Shown piece after piece: positions 58,901 to 64,000 of a stretch of 64,000 bases of DNA. Below the pieces are notes generated by a model, which ran no database searches, was not told the DNA's origin, and saw nothing but the letters and a program-made list of their open reading frames with translations. Source of the DNA: Typhlomys cinereus (taxonomy: Eukaryota > Chordata > Mammalia > Rodentia > Platacanthomyidae); assembly GCA_023101885.1 (NCBI GenBank), contig JALPQD010000628.1:809619-873618 (forward strand), in the 5' to 3' direction. Made by a program: the position numbers and the translations under genes. How positions within the stretch are numbered: position 1 is the stretch's first letter; each line of letters begins with the position of its first letter.

Positions 58901-61900
58901 TTGCTTTGAGTTATAACTGTAAATGCTACATAAACTTACGTGCATTTTTCTATATGTATCTGTTAGTGTGGACAATAAACCCAAACCTTTCTTTTGTGTT
59001 TATAAAAAACAGTCAAGAAAAATAATGCAAACAAGAAAGGTAATGTAGGGCTGTGGAGATAGCTTAGGTTTAAGCCTTTACCTCACAAACAGAACTTGAA
59101 TTCAGACGGCCTGCACTTCTGGCAGGTGAAACCTAGGAAATCCCAGAGCAAAAGCAAAAAGGATGATTGCTGAAGTCATCCTTGGGCCTCCACAGGTACA
59201 CACAATGCCTTCTGATACACACAAAAAGGAATTTAGAGGTAGGGGGAAAGAGAATGCTAGGCATTTGAAGAACTATAGGAACATGGTCTACACTTCAAAT
59301 ATTTTTAAGAAATTGTCTTGACATGTAAATGAGATGGGTTTGATTTTGAAATAGTGAATATAAATACATGGCTTTCTTCAGTGATCCTGCATGGGAATAA
59401 GCCATGGGGTTCTAGAGAATGCAGATGTAGTGGAGTTCATCCGCTGAATCCTGTACCTGCTGACCCGCCCCCAGCATGGTTAGCTGTGGAAACAGGACAA
59501 GGCAACATTCCGAGCCACTTACCAAACTAGCAGGAACAAGATTACATGTTGAAATTCTATCTTGTAAGGAAGTGAGTGAAATAAAAGAAAACCTTGAGGA
59601 TTGTCAAAAAAAGTATAGTCTCTTTGATTCCGCTAGTTCTGGAATAGAAAAAAGAGCCTATAAATTACTATTAGCTAAACCTAATGCCTCAAGACCCCTT
59701 TAATTTTAGGATATACTGTAAGGATAAGTTTCAAAATAAAGTATACTAGTATGCATGTTAAGGAAATTGATTCAATATGTGAGTTGATACTTAACTAAAG
59801 TAGATATGATTGTGTTTAGATACTTAATGAACCTTGAAAAAATGCTTTATAAATTTATATGTGTATTTGATCTTAATTATCTGTTAGGAATGACAAAAAT
59901 GTAAATATATGAAGAGAAAATTGTGCATAGAGATTTAGAATGTGAGCTGTGACTCCCCCATTAAATTTTATGAGTTGGAGCAATTTGTCGATGCTCTCGA
60001 CCCTGAAGTGCTTCATTCATTAAGTAGAAACAATGATCATGTGGTTGCTCTGCAATGAATCATACAGGAAACACTTAGTAGACGTTAGTATATTTAATCA
60101 CACAAAATTATCTCTATATTGTGACCACTGCACCACTTTATTTTCTTTACATTCTTGTATGTACTTTTATATTAAAGATTGAGTCAAGAGGAAATTGTTT
60201 TCTGTAGTCACATTTTCTTTTTTAAAAAAAAAATGCCTAGCATTGCTATAGACATTCCTATATTTGCTAAATGATCACATTTTTACAATAATACTCTATT
60301 GTAGTCATCATGGTTCAGGCATGTGTCGCCCTATAGAATTATGTGCTTCCATCTTTGGCTGGTGCTAATGTCGTAGCACCTTTACAGGTGGATCCTTGCT
60401 GGAGGAAGGCACAGCAGGCAGTGGGCCTTGAGGTTTGGCAACCTTCTTCCTCTTGTAGCTGCTTCTTGCTCTTTCCTCAGGCTATGGTGACCTGAACTGA
60501 CCTCTGGCTCCAGCCCTGCCTTCGGCTATGCGATTCTTGCCATCATGGACTATGTTCCCTCTAAAGCTATAAGTCAAATAAATCCTTTTCTTCCTTAAGT
60601 CATATTTGAGGATTATCTCACAGGAACGAGAAGAAAAGTAACTGCAGCAATAGTAATATGAATATCTGCAAATATTTAAGAGGGACAGAGAGGGGTAGGA
60701 AGGGAGAGAGAGAGACAGATATCAGGTGCCATGAATATCACAGTGTGCACGCAGAAGTCAAAGGACAACATTTGGAAGTTAGTTCTTTCCCTTCCATTAT
60801 GTAGGCTCTGGAGAGCAAATTCAGAGTGTCAGGTATATGAGCCAGGAATGTCATTCACTGAGCCTTCCTCTCACATAACGGCTCGTCATTCTCACATCAC
60901 CCTCAGGTCTGTTATAGGAACATGTAGTTTTATGACACTGGTTATATAACATTTGTATCTACGAGAATTTTATTAATTTGTGGTACTACTAGGAATGTGA
61001 GGTGAATCGTGTTCGTCATAACTTAGTAACATCCTTTTATATTTTGTTCTCTTTTAAAAACTTGGACATAGAATAGCAACTTGCATTTGTTTTTACATGT
61101 CATTCTTAACTAATTTTAGAAATTTATAGCAAGACATTAAACACAAATATTTGCTTCTAATAATATTGAAGTTTTTAAGGTTCTTCTGAGTTTTCTCAAC
61201 ATTTTAGTAAATATTTATTATTTATACTGTTCTTCTGAAATCTGTTTTCTCATTGTAATTTTTGTTTGTCTTGAATTTAGGAAGACTAGTTTGTACACAG
61301 TTTTGCCATTATAATCTATTAAATCCAATAGATATTTCAATTATTATTCTCATTGATGCAAAAAACAATCTATATAATTCTTGTGTCTTACCTTGGCAGA
61401 TGGTTTATTGCTCTCTGACAGATTTCCAGAAAGCTGTCTATCAGACAGTGCTGGAGACAGAAGACGTGACTCTGCTGCTGCAGTCCGCCCAGCCTTGCCC
61501 CTGCCGCAGCGGCCGGAGGAGGAGGAACTGCTGCTACAAGGCAGGCACTGCAGCCGCCCTTTGCGCATGTGTCGGGTCTCCTGTGCTGCTTTCACTTCTT
61601 GAACTTACACTGAGATCACAAGGATAAAAACAGTTGGCAAAAAAGTTTTAGAATGTCAAAAAGCCACATATAAATTACTGTATATAAAGTACTGCATTTA
61701 AATAATTTTCAAAAAATTTTAGAAATTAAATTCCAACTTGGTATCCGCTGTCATCTTTTGTTAGAAAGTAGCCTACTTTCATCTTGAAATTCTATTGTAT
61801 TTTCACAAATTTTTCATTATCTATTACTACTAAAGTGTGACTTATGCATTGCTAGCTTAAGTATTATCTTCATATTAGATGTAATGGTAATTTAACAGAA

Positions 61901-63898
61901 ACTGAAATACCAGTAGAGCAGAATGTTTTCTTATATATAAAATTCATGTCCTTTTCTACCTTATGTTTATAGTTTCTGCTTTTTTTGCCATTTTGCATTA
62001 CATAATCTTGTGCATTACAGAGATGGCATGTATTTCTTTGATTGTTCTTTGTTCCATCAAATTTGTTTTGCTAATTTTAAGCCTATTCTCATCTTCTTAG
62101 TAGCCTAGTTTCTAGGAAGCCTTAAAACTGGAATTAGAGAATAAAGTTTGGAAAACATACAATTGGTCATAGTTTTGTTAGCAGGAGCCCTTCGAAGTGC
62201 TCCTGTCACTGTGTCGTAAAGATTGATGCATTTGCCTCGTTTATACAAAATATTATTGTAGTGTAATTCACCAAAAGTGAGTCTATGTTAGTGGTTCTTG
62301 GATATTTTATATAGAAAGTTGACCATCAGTTATTAGAACTTATTGTACCCAAAGTAGCTAGACAATGAATATCATCGTAGTGATCTGTTTTACAGTGTAA
62401 ATGCTTTCATGGTCATAGTGTTGTTTTCTGTGTTTTTGGTTACAGACCAACTCACGTGGTGAAGCAGTGAGAACCTTGTATCTTAGTTACCTCACAGTCC
62501 TCCAAAAGGTAGCTAACCATGTCGCACTGCTGCAGGCTCCTGGCTCCTCTAAAAATCAGGTTAGTGTTGGCTTTTTACATCTCTTTGTAATGTGACTGAT
62601 ATAGAACTGATACTAGTACTTAATTGGTAATGGGTAGATAGCATCTTCACTCAGTATCACCAAATGTTTTTATGGATGAAAATTGACTTATTTTAAAATT
62701 TAGTAGTCTAGGCACATAACTCAGTTGAGCCCTGCTTAGTATGAATGAGTTTTCCTAAGTTCAGTTCAACCCTCAGTACCCCCCAAAAAAATTACTAAAA
62801 AAATTGAATTTAAATTCCAAAGGAATGTGTGCACTTAAATTTTTAATTATGTAGAAATGGTAATTTAATGGAACTTAAAGTAATGGCTAAATGGCTATTT
62901 ATATGTCTAAAACACTTACATATATTATTTTACCTGATATTCTTTAGTATAATTACTAAGATTTTGATGAGTTAGTCTTATGTCACTAATATTTTGTGTA
63001 GTTATATTTAATCTGCTAGGTAAAAGGATATGTAATAATTTCTATGTTAAATATTAAGATTGCTTCCCAAACTGGCAGAAATCAGTAATTTACAAGTTGA
63101 ATCTTAAATATAATTATTTTCTTGAGTAAATTCAATTGTGTCATGTTGTGGGGCATAGCATAAATAAAAGGACCTTGCTTTTATATTGCTTTGTATTATA
63201 GTTAATGCTGTTTGAATTAAGTTGAAAAATCTAGTAAGAATTTGATATAAGCTGCTTTGCTAGTGTCATTCACTCTTTTGGGAGTATTTGTTTCCTTGCT
63301 GTGAAATCTTGAAAGTTGCAGTTTGGGCTGGGGAAATGTTCAATGAGTAAAGCACTTGCCATATACATGTGAAGACTTGAGTTCAAATCCCTAGATCCCA
63401 TGTAAACCAGACGGATGGTGTAACCCTTGTAGTCCTGTGTGCCTGCAGGACATGGCGGCAGGAACCTCAGCTCTTAGGCCGGCCAGCCTGGCTGACTTCA
63501 CCATGGAGGGAGAATAGTCTTCACATAAGGTGGAAAGCAAGGAGCAGCACACTCAACACACACACACAATTAATGATAAAGATAGCAGCTGCATCATTAA
63601 GAATTCATCAAAGCCTTATATTTAATGAGTAGTTTTAGGCATTTCTAGATTATTAATCTGATTTAGAGAAGGAAGATGAGATTTGTATTTGTTTGAAGTA
63701 GAATTTTTCAAAACAACTTCAATTTTTACAGGTTCGAATATGTAAATTAAAATTTCTTACATTTTTCTTTCTCTCAAGGAAACACTTATCAAGAGGATTT
63801 GTGATCAAGTATTTTCCAGATTCCCAGATTTTGTACAGAAAAGTAAAGAGGCTGTCTTTGAAACCCTTTCTGACCCTAAGTACAGTGGGAAAATGAAG
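35413..63898 (+). CDS. ERCC6L2: ERCC6L2, N-terminal 511 codons in nine exons (gene runs off the right edge)
   Basis: Recognised as ERCC6L2 (ERCC excision repair 6 like 2), a nuclear SNF2-family DNA-dependent ATPase; in humans its loss causes an inherited bone-marrow failure syndrome and it is linked to DNA double-strand-break repair and transcription-associated genome stability. Coding exons are 35413-35458, 37952-38376, 47486-47608, 52060-52253, 55619-55780, 56166-56373, 61400-61540, 62446-62559 and 63779-63898. Joined, they give 511 codons with no stop and consistent phases. Order seen: Tudor-like segment (about residues 20-72), Walker [10 protein letters not shown] (147-155), motif Ia region (199-212), motif II DEVH (272-275), motif III LTGT (299-302), then the start of the inter-lobe region. 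The second ATPase lobe and the C-terminal region expected for the family lie outside. Intron lengths are about 2.5, 9.1, 4.5, 3.4, 0.4, 5.0, 0.9 and 1.2 kb. Oddities are a GC donor in intron 7 and V in motif II. Identity rests on my memory of the human protein, not on a search. Confidence 0.96.
35935..36015 (-). mobile_element. ID element, antisense, in intron 1
   Basis: GCGGTACTGGGGGTCGAATA, CTATGCAAGCATTTTACCCC, AAACTCCAGCCCTG is the reverse complement of an ID SINE. Confidence 0.65.
37573..37745 (+). mobile_element. B2/B3-like SINE, sense, in intron 1
   Basis: ATAGACTGGTGAGATAGTTC, GACCTGAGTTCAATCCCTGG and an AATAAAAATATATAAAAA end show a tRNA-derived SINE. Confidence 0.65.
37952..38376 (+). 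CDS. ERCC6L2: ERCC6L2 exon 2: Tudor-like segment and Walker A (residues 16-157)
   Basis: The acceptor follows a long T-rich tract ending TTTAG, and the donor is CAG|GTATTT. The exon completes Asp16 and runs to Gln157. Residues about 20-72 (from [10 protein letters not shown] to the IPLKRLKEL stretch) match the Tudor-like N-terminal domain of this family, which is thought to contact chromatin or other partners. Residues around 120-142 ([20 protein letters not shown]) are the segment just before the ATPase core, and GDDMGLGKT at 147-155 is Walker A, with Lys154 binding ATP phosphate. The open frame runs a few codons into intron 2 before a stop. Confidence 0.96.
38377..39754. other. ERCC6L2 intron 2, 5' part
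   Basis: AT-rich intronic sequence with no recognised element. Confidence 0.5.
39755..39922 (-). mobile_element. B3-like SINE, antisense, in intron 2
   Basis: GTATGGAGGTAAGAGGACAA, GGAGATTGAATTCAGATCAC and GGAGCCATCTTGCTGGCCC are diagnostic. Confidence 0.65.
40160..40338 (+). mobile_element. Young 5'-truncated L1-type 3' fragment with perfect 15-bp TSD
   Basis: A 179-base element ends in a poly-A run and is flanked by perfect copies of AAGAATAGTGGCTGA at 40145-40159 and 40339-40353. Its middle is a G-rich polypurine tract (about 40235-40290). The same sequence family occurs antisense at 41837-42171 and 44765-45180. Confidence 0.8.
41837..42171 (-). mobile_element. Young L1-type 3' fragment, antisense, 12-bp TSD
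   Basis: It is flanked by perfect ATGGTCTTTTAT copies at 41825-41836 and 42172-42183. On the + strand it reads T-rich tail, pyrimidine tract, then the CTGGGTCCTCCTCTCCGATG block; the reverse complement of that block is in the 40160 copy. It is inserted in the older antisense L1. Confidence 0.8.
43861..44164 (-). mobile_element. B2-like SINE, antisense, GC-rich and little decayed
   Basis: It is close to the apparent consensus of the subtype and retains CpGs (TCCGGGATCCGAACTCAGGA). An internal CGCAGGCCGCCCCCGCTTCC unit is repeated. A (TG)n tail lies at 43910-43955. It suggests recent insertion. Confidence 0.8.
44165..44417 (-). mobile_element. B2-like SINE, antisense, adjacent second copy
   Basis: It is head-to-tail with the previous copy and separated only by T tracts. 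It includes a (CG)n run at 44214-44226 and lacks the last bases of the tRNA-like head. Confidence 0.75.
44765..45180 (-). mobile_element. Young L1-type 3' fragment, antisense (third copy)
   Basis: It carries the same order of T tail, pyrimidine tract and CTCCTCTCCGATGACG block as the other two copies, and extends further (to GCAGGGCATGCAAAGTCC and beyond). I could not define a clean target-site duplication. Confidence 0.65.
45186..45412 (-). mobile_element. B2-like SINE, antisense
   Basis: T/TG tail, CAGAGGGCATTGTGCGTCC, GATCTGAACTCAGGACTTCC, CCATCTCTCCAGCCC. It shows an internal deletion between TTTGCTTTGC and TTTACGTGGG relative to the copy at 12015. Confidence 0.75.
46020..46110. repeat. 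CCCT/CT tract in intron 2
   Basis: (CTCC)n followed by (CT)n. Confidence 0.9.
46112..46365 (-). mobile_element. B4-like SINE remnant, antisense
   Basis: CATCCCACTGGCCGGCACGT, CCTGGAGTCAGGATTATGAC and a TCTCTCCAGCCC end follow the CT tract at 46020-46110. It is a weak match. Confidence 0.4.
46515..46692 (+). mobile_element. B1 SINE, sense, in intron 2
   Basis: GGGTATGGTGGTTCACGCCT, GTAGCACTTGGGAGACCGAA and GCGAAACCCTATCCCAACCC, with an A-rich end. Confidence 0.7.
47486..47608 (+). CDS. ERCC6L2: ERCC6L2 exon 3 (residues 158-198)
   Basis: The exon is 41 codons in phase 0, between a CCCCCAG acceptor and an AAAAAG|GTAAAT donor. It starts [20 protein letters not shown] and continues through a basic, poorly structured stretch ending KAKK. 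It follows Walker A directly and forms the helix after the P-loop plus a family-specific insert before motif Ia. The preceding intron 2 is about 9.1 kb and rich in retrotransposons. Confidence 0.96.
47609..49944. other. ERCC6L2 intron 3, 5' part
   Basis: Apart from the 42-bp tandem duplication at 48015-48098, it is AT-rich and apparently unique. Confidence 0.5.
48015..48098. repeat. 42-bp perfect-like tandem duplication in intron 3
   Basis: The unit starting ATAAAACAAATTTAACTATA occurs at 48015-48056 and 48057-48098 with a single base difference. Confidence 0.9.
49945..50278. mobile_element. Rodent interspersed repeat in intron 3
   Basis: The opening CTGTTACTATGATAAAGTAG and the AAGGTTTATTTTAGTCACAG block resemble the same broad family as the copy at 14375. 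The end is near GGGAGACATGTAAATTATAG. Confidence 0.45.
50450..51080. repeat. Long TG/CA-like variant tract, about 630 bases, in intron 3
   Basis: It is mostly alternating purine-pyrimidine words (GTGTGTGCACATGTACATAT and similar), with longer higher-order units around GTGTATGCATGCTCACATGT. The long open frames through it on both strands (Cys/Met/Val/His-rich) are artefacts. Confidence 0.85.
51080..51352 (-). mobile_element. B4-like SINE, antisense, in intron 3
   Basis: GAGACAGAGTCTCTAGTCAA, CTAGTCTGGCTAGCCAGCTT and ACTGAGCCATCTCACCAGCC. Its tail is the long TG/CA-like tract at 50450-51080. Confidence 0.6.
52060..52253 (+). CDS. ERCC6L2: ERCC6L2 exon 4: motif Ia region (residues 199-263)
   Basis: The TTTTTTCAG acceptor joins directly to ATG (Met199), and the donor is AACAG|GTAACA, splitting Ser263. 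The exon encodes [17 protein letters not shown] (200-216), the SNF2 motif Ia region that contacts DNA, then a segment with the [13 protein letters not shown] stretch that corresponds to motif Ib of the first ATPase lobe. Conservation with the human protein as I recall it is very high. Confidence 0.96.
52870..53215 (+). mobile_element. Ancient LTR-like repeat in intron 4
   Basis: The order TTGCCCTCCACCCCC, GGTTAAGAAAGCATCAGG, then GTCCAGCGTGCAGAACTGTG and GTTGCTTAAGCC resembles old mammalian MaLR/LTR repeats. Family not resolved. Confidence 0.45.
53388..53515. repeat. Diverged tandem duplication of about 65 bp in intron 4
   Basis: The order TTGAAATAGTCAATGAAGCA ... GAGCCAGGATAT recurs as TTGAAATACTCGATGAAGGA ... 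AAACCAGGATAT. Confidence 0.75.
53640..53760 (+). mobile_element. Diverged B1 SINE, sense, in intron 4
   Basis: CTGAGGAAGGAGGATCATGA and AAGCCAACTTGGGCAGTATG keep the B1 order. The end is A-rich. Confidence 0.5.
54203..54330 (+). mobile_element. B2/B3-like SINE fragment, sense, in intron 4
   Basis: It starts GGAAGGTCAGCAAGATGGCT and lacks the B-box segment. It continues GAGCCCACATGGTAGAGGG ... TTGTCCTCTGATTTCCC. Confidence 0.5.
54735..54934 (-). mobile_element. B3-like SINE, antisense, in intron 4
   Basis: (TG)n at 54748-54767, GAGGTCAGAGGAGAGTTTCA, then CCACTATGTGGGGCCC and GAGCTCTCTTGCTGGCCC. Confidence 0.7.
54945..55238 (-). mobile_element. B2-like SINE, antisense, in intron 4
   Basis: It has a (TTTG)n tail at about 54959-54984, CAGAGGGCACTGTATGTCCC, TTCTGAACTCAGGACCTTCT and TCATCTCTCCAGTCCC. 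Confidence 0.75.
55619..55780 (+). CDS. ERCC6L2: ERCC6L2 exon 5: motif II (DEVH) and motif III (residues 263-317)
   Basis: The acceptor is TTTACAG and the donor is ACTG|GTAGGT, splitting Trp317. The exon carries Walker B/motif II as [11 protein letters not shown] (269-279) and motif III as [10 protein letters not shown] (297-306). Asp272 and Glu273, which coordinate magnesium and activate water, are kept. The third position is Val274, where SNF2 proteins normally have Ala or Gly. The exon ends with ELWCVMDW, the helix after motif III. Confidence 0.96.
56166..56373 (+). CDS. ERCC6L2: ERCC6L2 exon 6 (residues 317-386)
   Basis: The acceptor ATGAAG follows the pyrimidine run TGTGTTTCTTC, and the donor is CGG|GTGAGA. 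Intron 5 is only 385 bases. The exon completes Trp317 and encodes [20 protein letters not shown], the conserved SNF2 segment after motif III, and then [12 protein letters not shown] (365-376), which precedes the inter-lobe linker. It ends in phase 0 at Arg386. Confidence 0.96.
56590..57232. mobile_element. Two adjacent copies of a rodent interspersed repeat in intron 6
   Basis: The first part (56590-56937) has GGTCACTGCAGCCATCAG and GGATTCAAACACATGAGCC blocks shared with 14375 and 26835. A second, more decayed part (56938-57232) repeats the theme (GACAGGATGGGACCAGG ... TCCATACCATGAC). It lies just upstream of the RCN1 pseudogene. Confidence 0.45.
57740..59005 (+). pseudogene. RCN1: Processed pseudogene of RCN1 (reticulocalbin 1)
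   Basis: This is an intronless, decayed copy of reticulocalbin 1, an EF-hand calcium-binding protein of the ER lumen, lying sense-oriented in ERCC6L2 intron 6. Recognisable pieces in order are an FDKL(T)-like stretch near 57775, an EF-hand remnant ([14 protein letters not shown]) at about 57830-57870, [16 protein letters not shown] near 57960-58010, [17 protein letters not shown] at about 58060-58110, an EF-hand [12 protein letters not shown] near 58135-58170, NKHRSR near 58250 and a terminal (L)DEL stop at 58459-58461, where the parent has HDEL. Frameshifts, in-frame stops and a deletion of about 60 bases near 57890 break it. A 3'-UTR-like stretch follows, with AATAAA at 58974-58979. The 5' limit is uncertain and could start near 57590. 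Family placement is from memory. Confidence 0.85.
59045..59232 (+). mobile_element. B2-like SINE, sense, in intron 6
   Basis: It begins AGGGCTGTGGAGATAGCTTA and shows ACTTCTGGCAGGTGAAACC and a GGGCCTCCACAGGTACACAC end. It lies just after the RCN1 pseudogene. Confidence 0.65.
60310..60652 (+). mobile_element. MaLR-like LTR in ERCC6L2 intron 6
   Basis: It shares the GTGGGCCTTGAGG block, the AAGTCAAATAAATC block and the CTCACAGGAACGAGAAGAAA end with the split copy at 7250-8490. It appears to be an uninterrupted copy. Confidence 0.6.
60700..60870 (-). mobile_element. B3-like SINE, antisense, in intron 6
   Basis: GTCAAAGGACAACATTTGGA, TAGGCTCTGGAGAGCAAATT and CACTGAGCCTTCCTCTCAC follow a reverse-complement B3 order. 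It is diverged. Confidence 0.5.
61400..61540 (+). CDS. ERCC6L2: ERCC6L2 exon 7: cysteine-rich linker, GC donor (residues 387-433)
   Basis: The exon starts at Met387 after a TTGGCAG acceptor and encodes [20 protein letters not shown]. It then has a basic cysteine cluster, CPCRSG followed by four Arg and NCCYK (Cys 419, 421, 430, 431). It ends TACAAG|GCAGGC: the intron begins GC, not GT. The next exon starts in phase 0 with Thr-Asn-Ser, which continues the human-like reading, so this is the true boundary. The open frame reads on into the intron to a TAA at 61625. Confidence 0.92.
61541..62445 (+). other. ERCC6L2: ERCC6L2 intron 7 (GC-AG)
   Basis: It starts GCAGGCACTG and ends GGTTACAG. The rest is AT-rich with no recognised repeat. 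Confidence 0.85.
62446..62559 (+). CDS. ERCC6L2: ERCC6L2 exon 8 (residues 434-471)
   Basis: This exon is 38 codons in phase 0 at both ends, with a GGTTACAG acceptor and an AATCAG|GTTAGT donor. It encodes [20 protein letters not shown] followed by [10 protein letters not shown], an amphipathic helical stretch of the inter-lobe region. Its start in phase 0 confirms the unusual end of exon 7. Confidence 0.95.
62708..62792 (+). mobile_element. ID-like element, sense, in intron 8
   Basis: GTCTAGGCACATAACTCAGT ... TCAGTTCAACCCTCAGTACC keeps A-box and B-box order. Confidence 0.55.
63328..63572 (+). mobile_element. B2-like SINE, sense, in intron 8
   Basis: GGGCTGGGGAAATGTTCAAT head, GACTTGAGTTCAAATCCCTA B box, then CAACACACACACACAATTAA tail. 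Confidence 0.65.
63779..63898 (+). CDS. ERCC6L2: ERCC6L2 exon 9 (residues 472-511)
   Basis: The acceptor CTCTCAAG follows a T/C-rich tract and the donor is AAG|GTGCGT. The 40 codons encode [20 protein letters not shown] and a tail ending YSGKMK, just before the RecA-like second lobe. The remaining exons lie to the right of the window; 63899-64000 is the start of intron 9. Confidence 0.95.
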
Positions 63899-64000
63899 GT
63901 GCGTGCTCTTTCAGTTTGCATGCAGCCTGGGATGTGACACAGAATATTTATCATCAGGAATACCAACCAATGGAGCAGTGCCCAGACATTCAGAAGTGAC

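Noticed and set aside
61541..61627. Extension of exon 7 to the stop at 61625
   Set aside because: The frame reads on past the exon, but exon 8 continues the expected protein in phase 0 exactly from AAG. An intron-retained short form is possible but unsupported.

Overview
This window is rodent nuclear DNA. The evidence is a dense load of rodent-type SINEs (B1-, B2-, B3-, B4- and ID-like copies), truncated L1 fragments, MaLR-like LTRs and long CT/GT microsatellites, together with a multi-exon vertebrate gene on the + strand. Many of the B2-like SINEs belong to one rather GC-rich subtype that I cannot assign to a genus, so I stop at 'rodent, probably of the mouse-like clade'.

The one protein-coding gene I can support is ERCC6L2, a SNF2-family ATPase of the Rad54/ERCC6-like group. 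It begins in a CpG island at about 34.8-35.65 kb. Nine exons (35413-63898, introns excluded) give an uninterrupted 511-codon N-terminal part: a Tudor-like segment, the first ATPase lobe with Walker A, motif Ia, motif II and motif III, and the start of the inter-lobe region. The second lobe and the C-terminus lie beyond the right edge. Every junction is GT-AG and frame-consistent except intron 7, which has a GC donor. Motif II reads D-E-V-H rather than the usual DEAH/DEGH.

Positions 1 to about 34.8 kb are gene-poor flanking DNA: repeats, microsatellites, a collapsed retroviral LTR element, a minisatellite split by a later insertion, and several unique stretches in which I see no gene. One tight cluster of ETS-, NRF1- and CCAAT-like sites at about 2.35-2.41 kb looks promoter-like but has no CpG island.

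The introns of ERCC6L2 hold most of the remaining structure. Intron 2 carries an antisense L1 with several younger insertions, two of the young L1-type fragments having clear target-site duplications. Intron 3 has a recent 42-bp tandem duplication and a long TG/CA-like tract at 50.45-51.08 kb. Intron 6 carries a decayed retrocopy of the reticulocalbin gene RCN1. I found no structural RNA gene, CRISPR array, operon or other novel system; the items of most interest are the GC donor, the DEVH variant, the four TCTCGCG promoter motifs and an upstream ORF overlapping the start codon.
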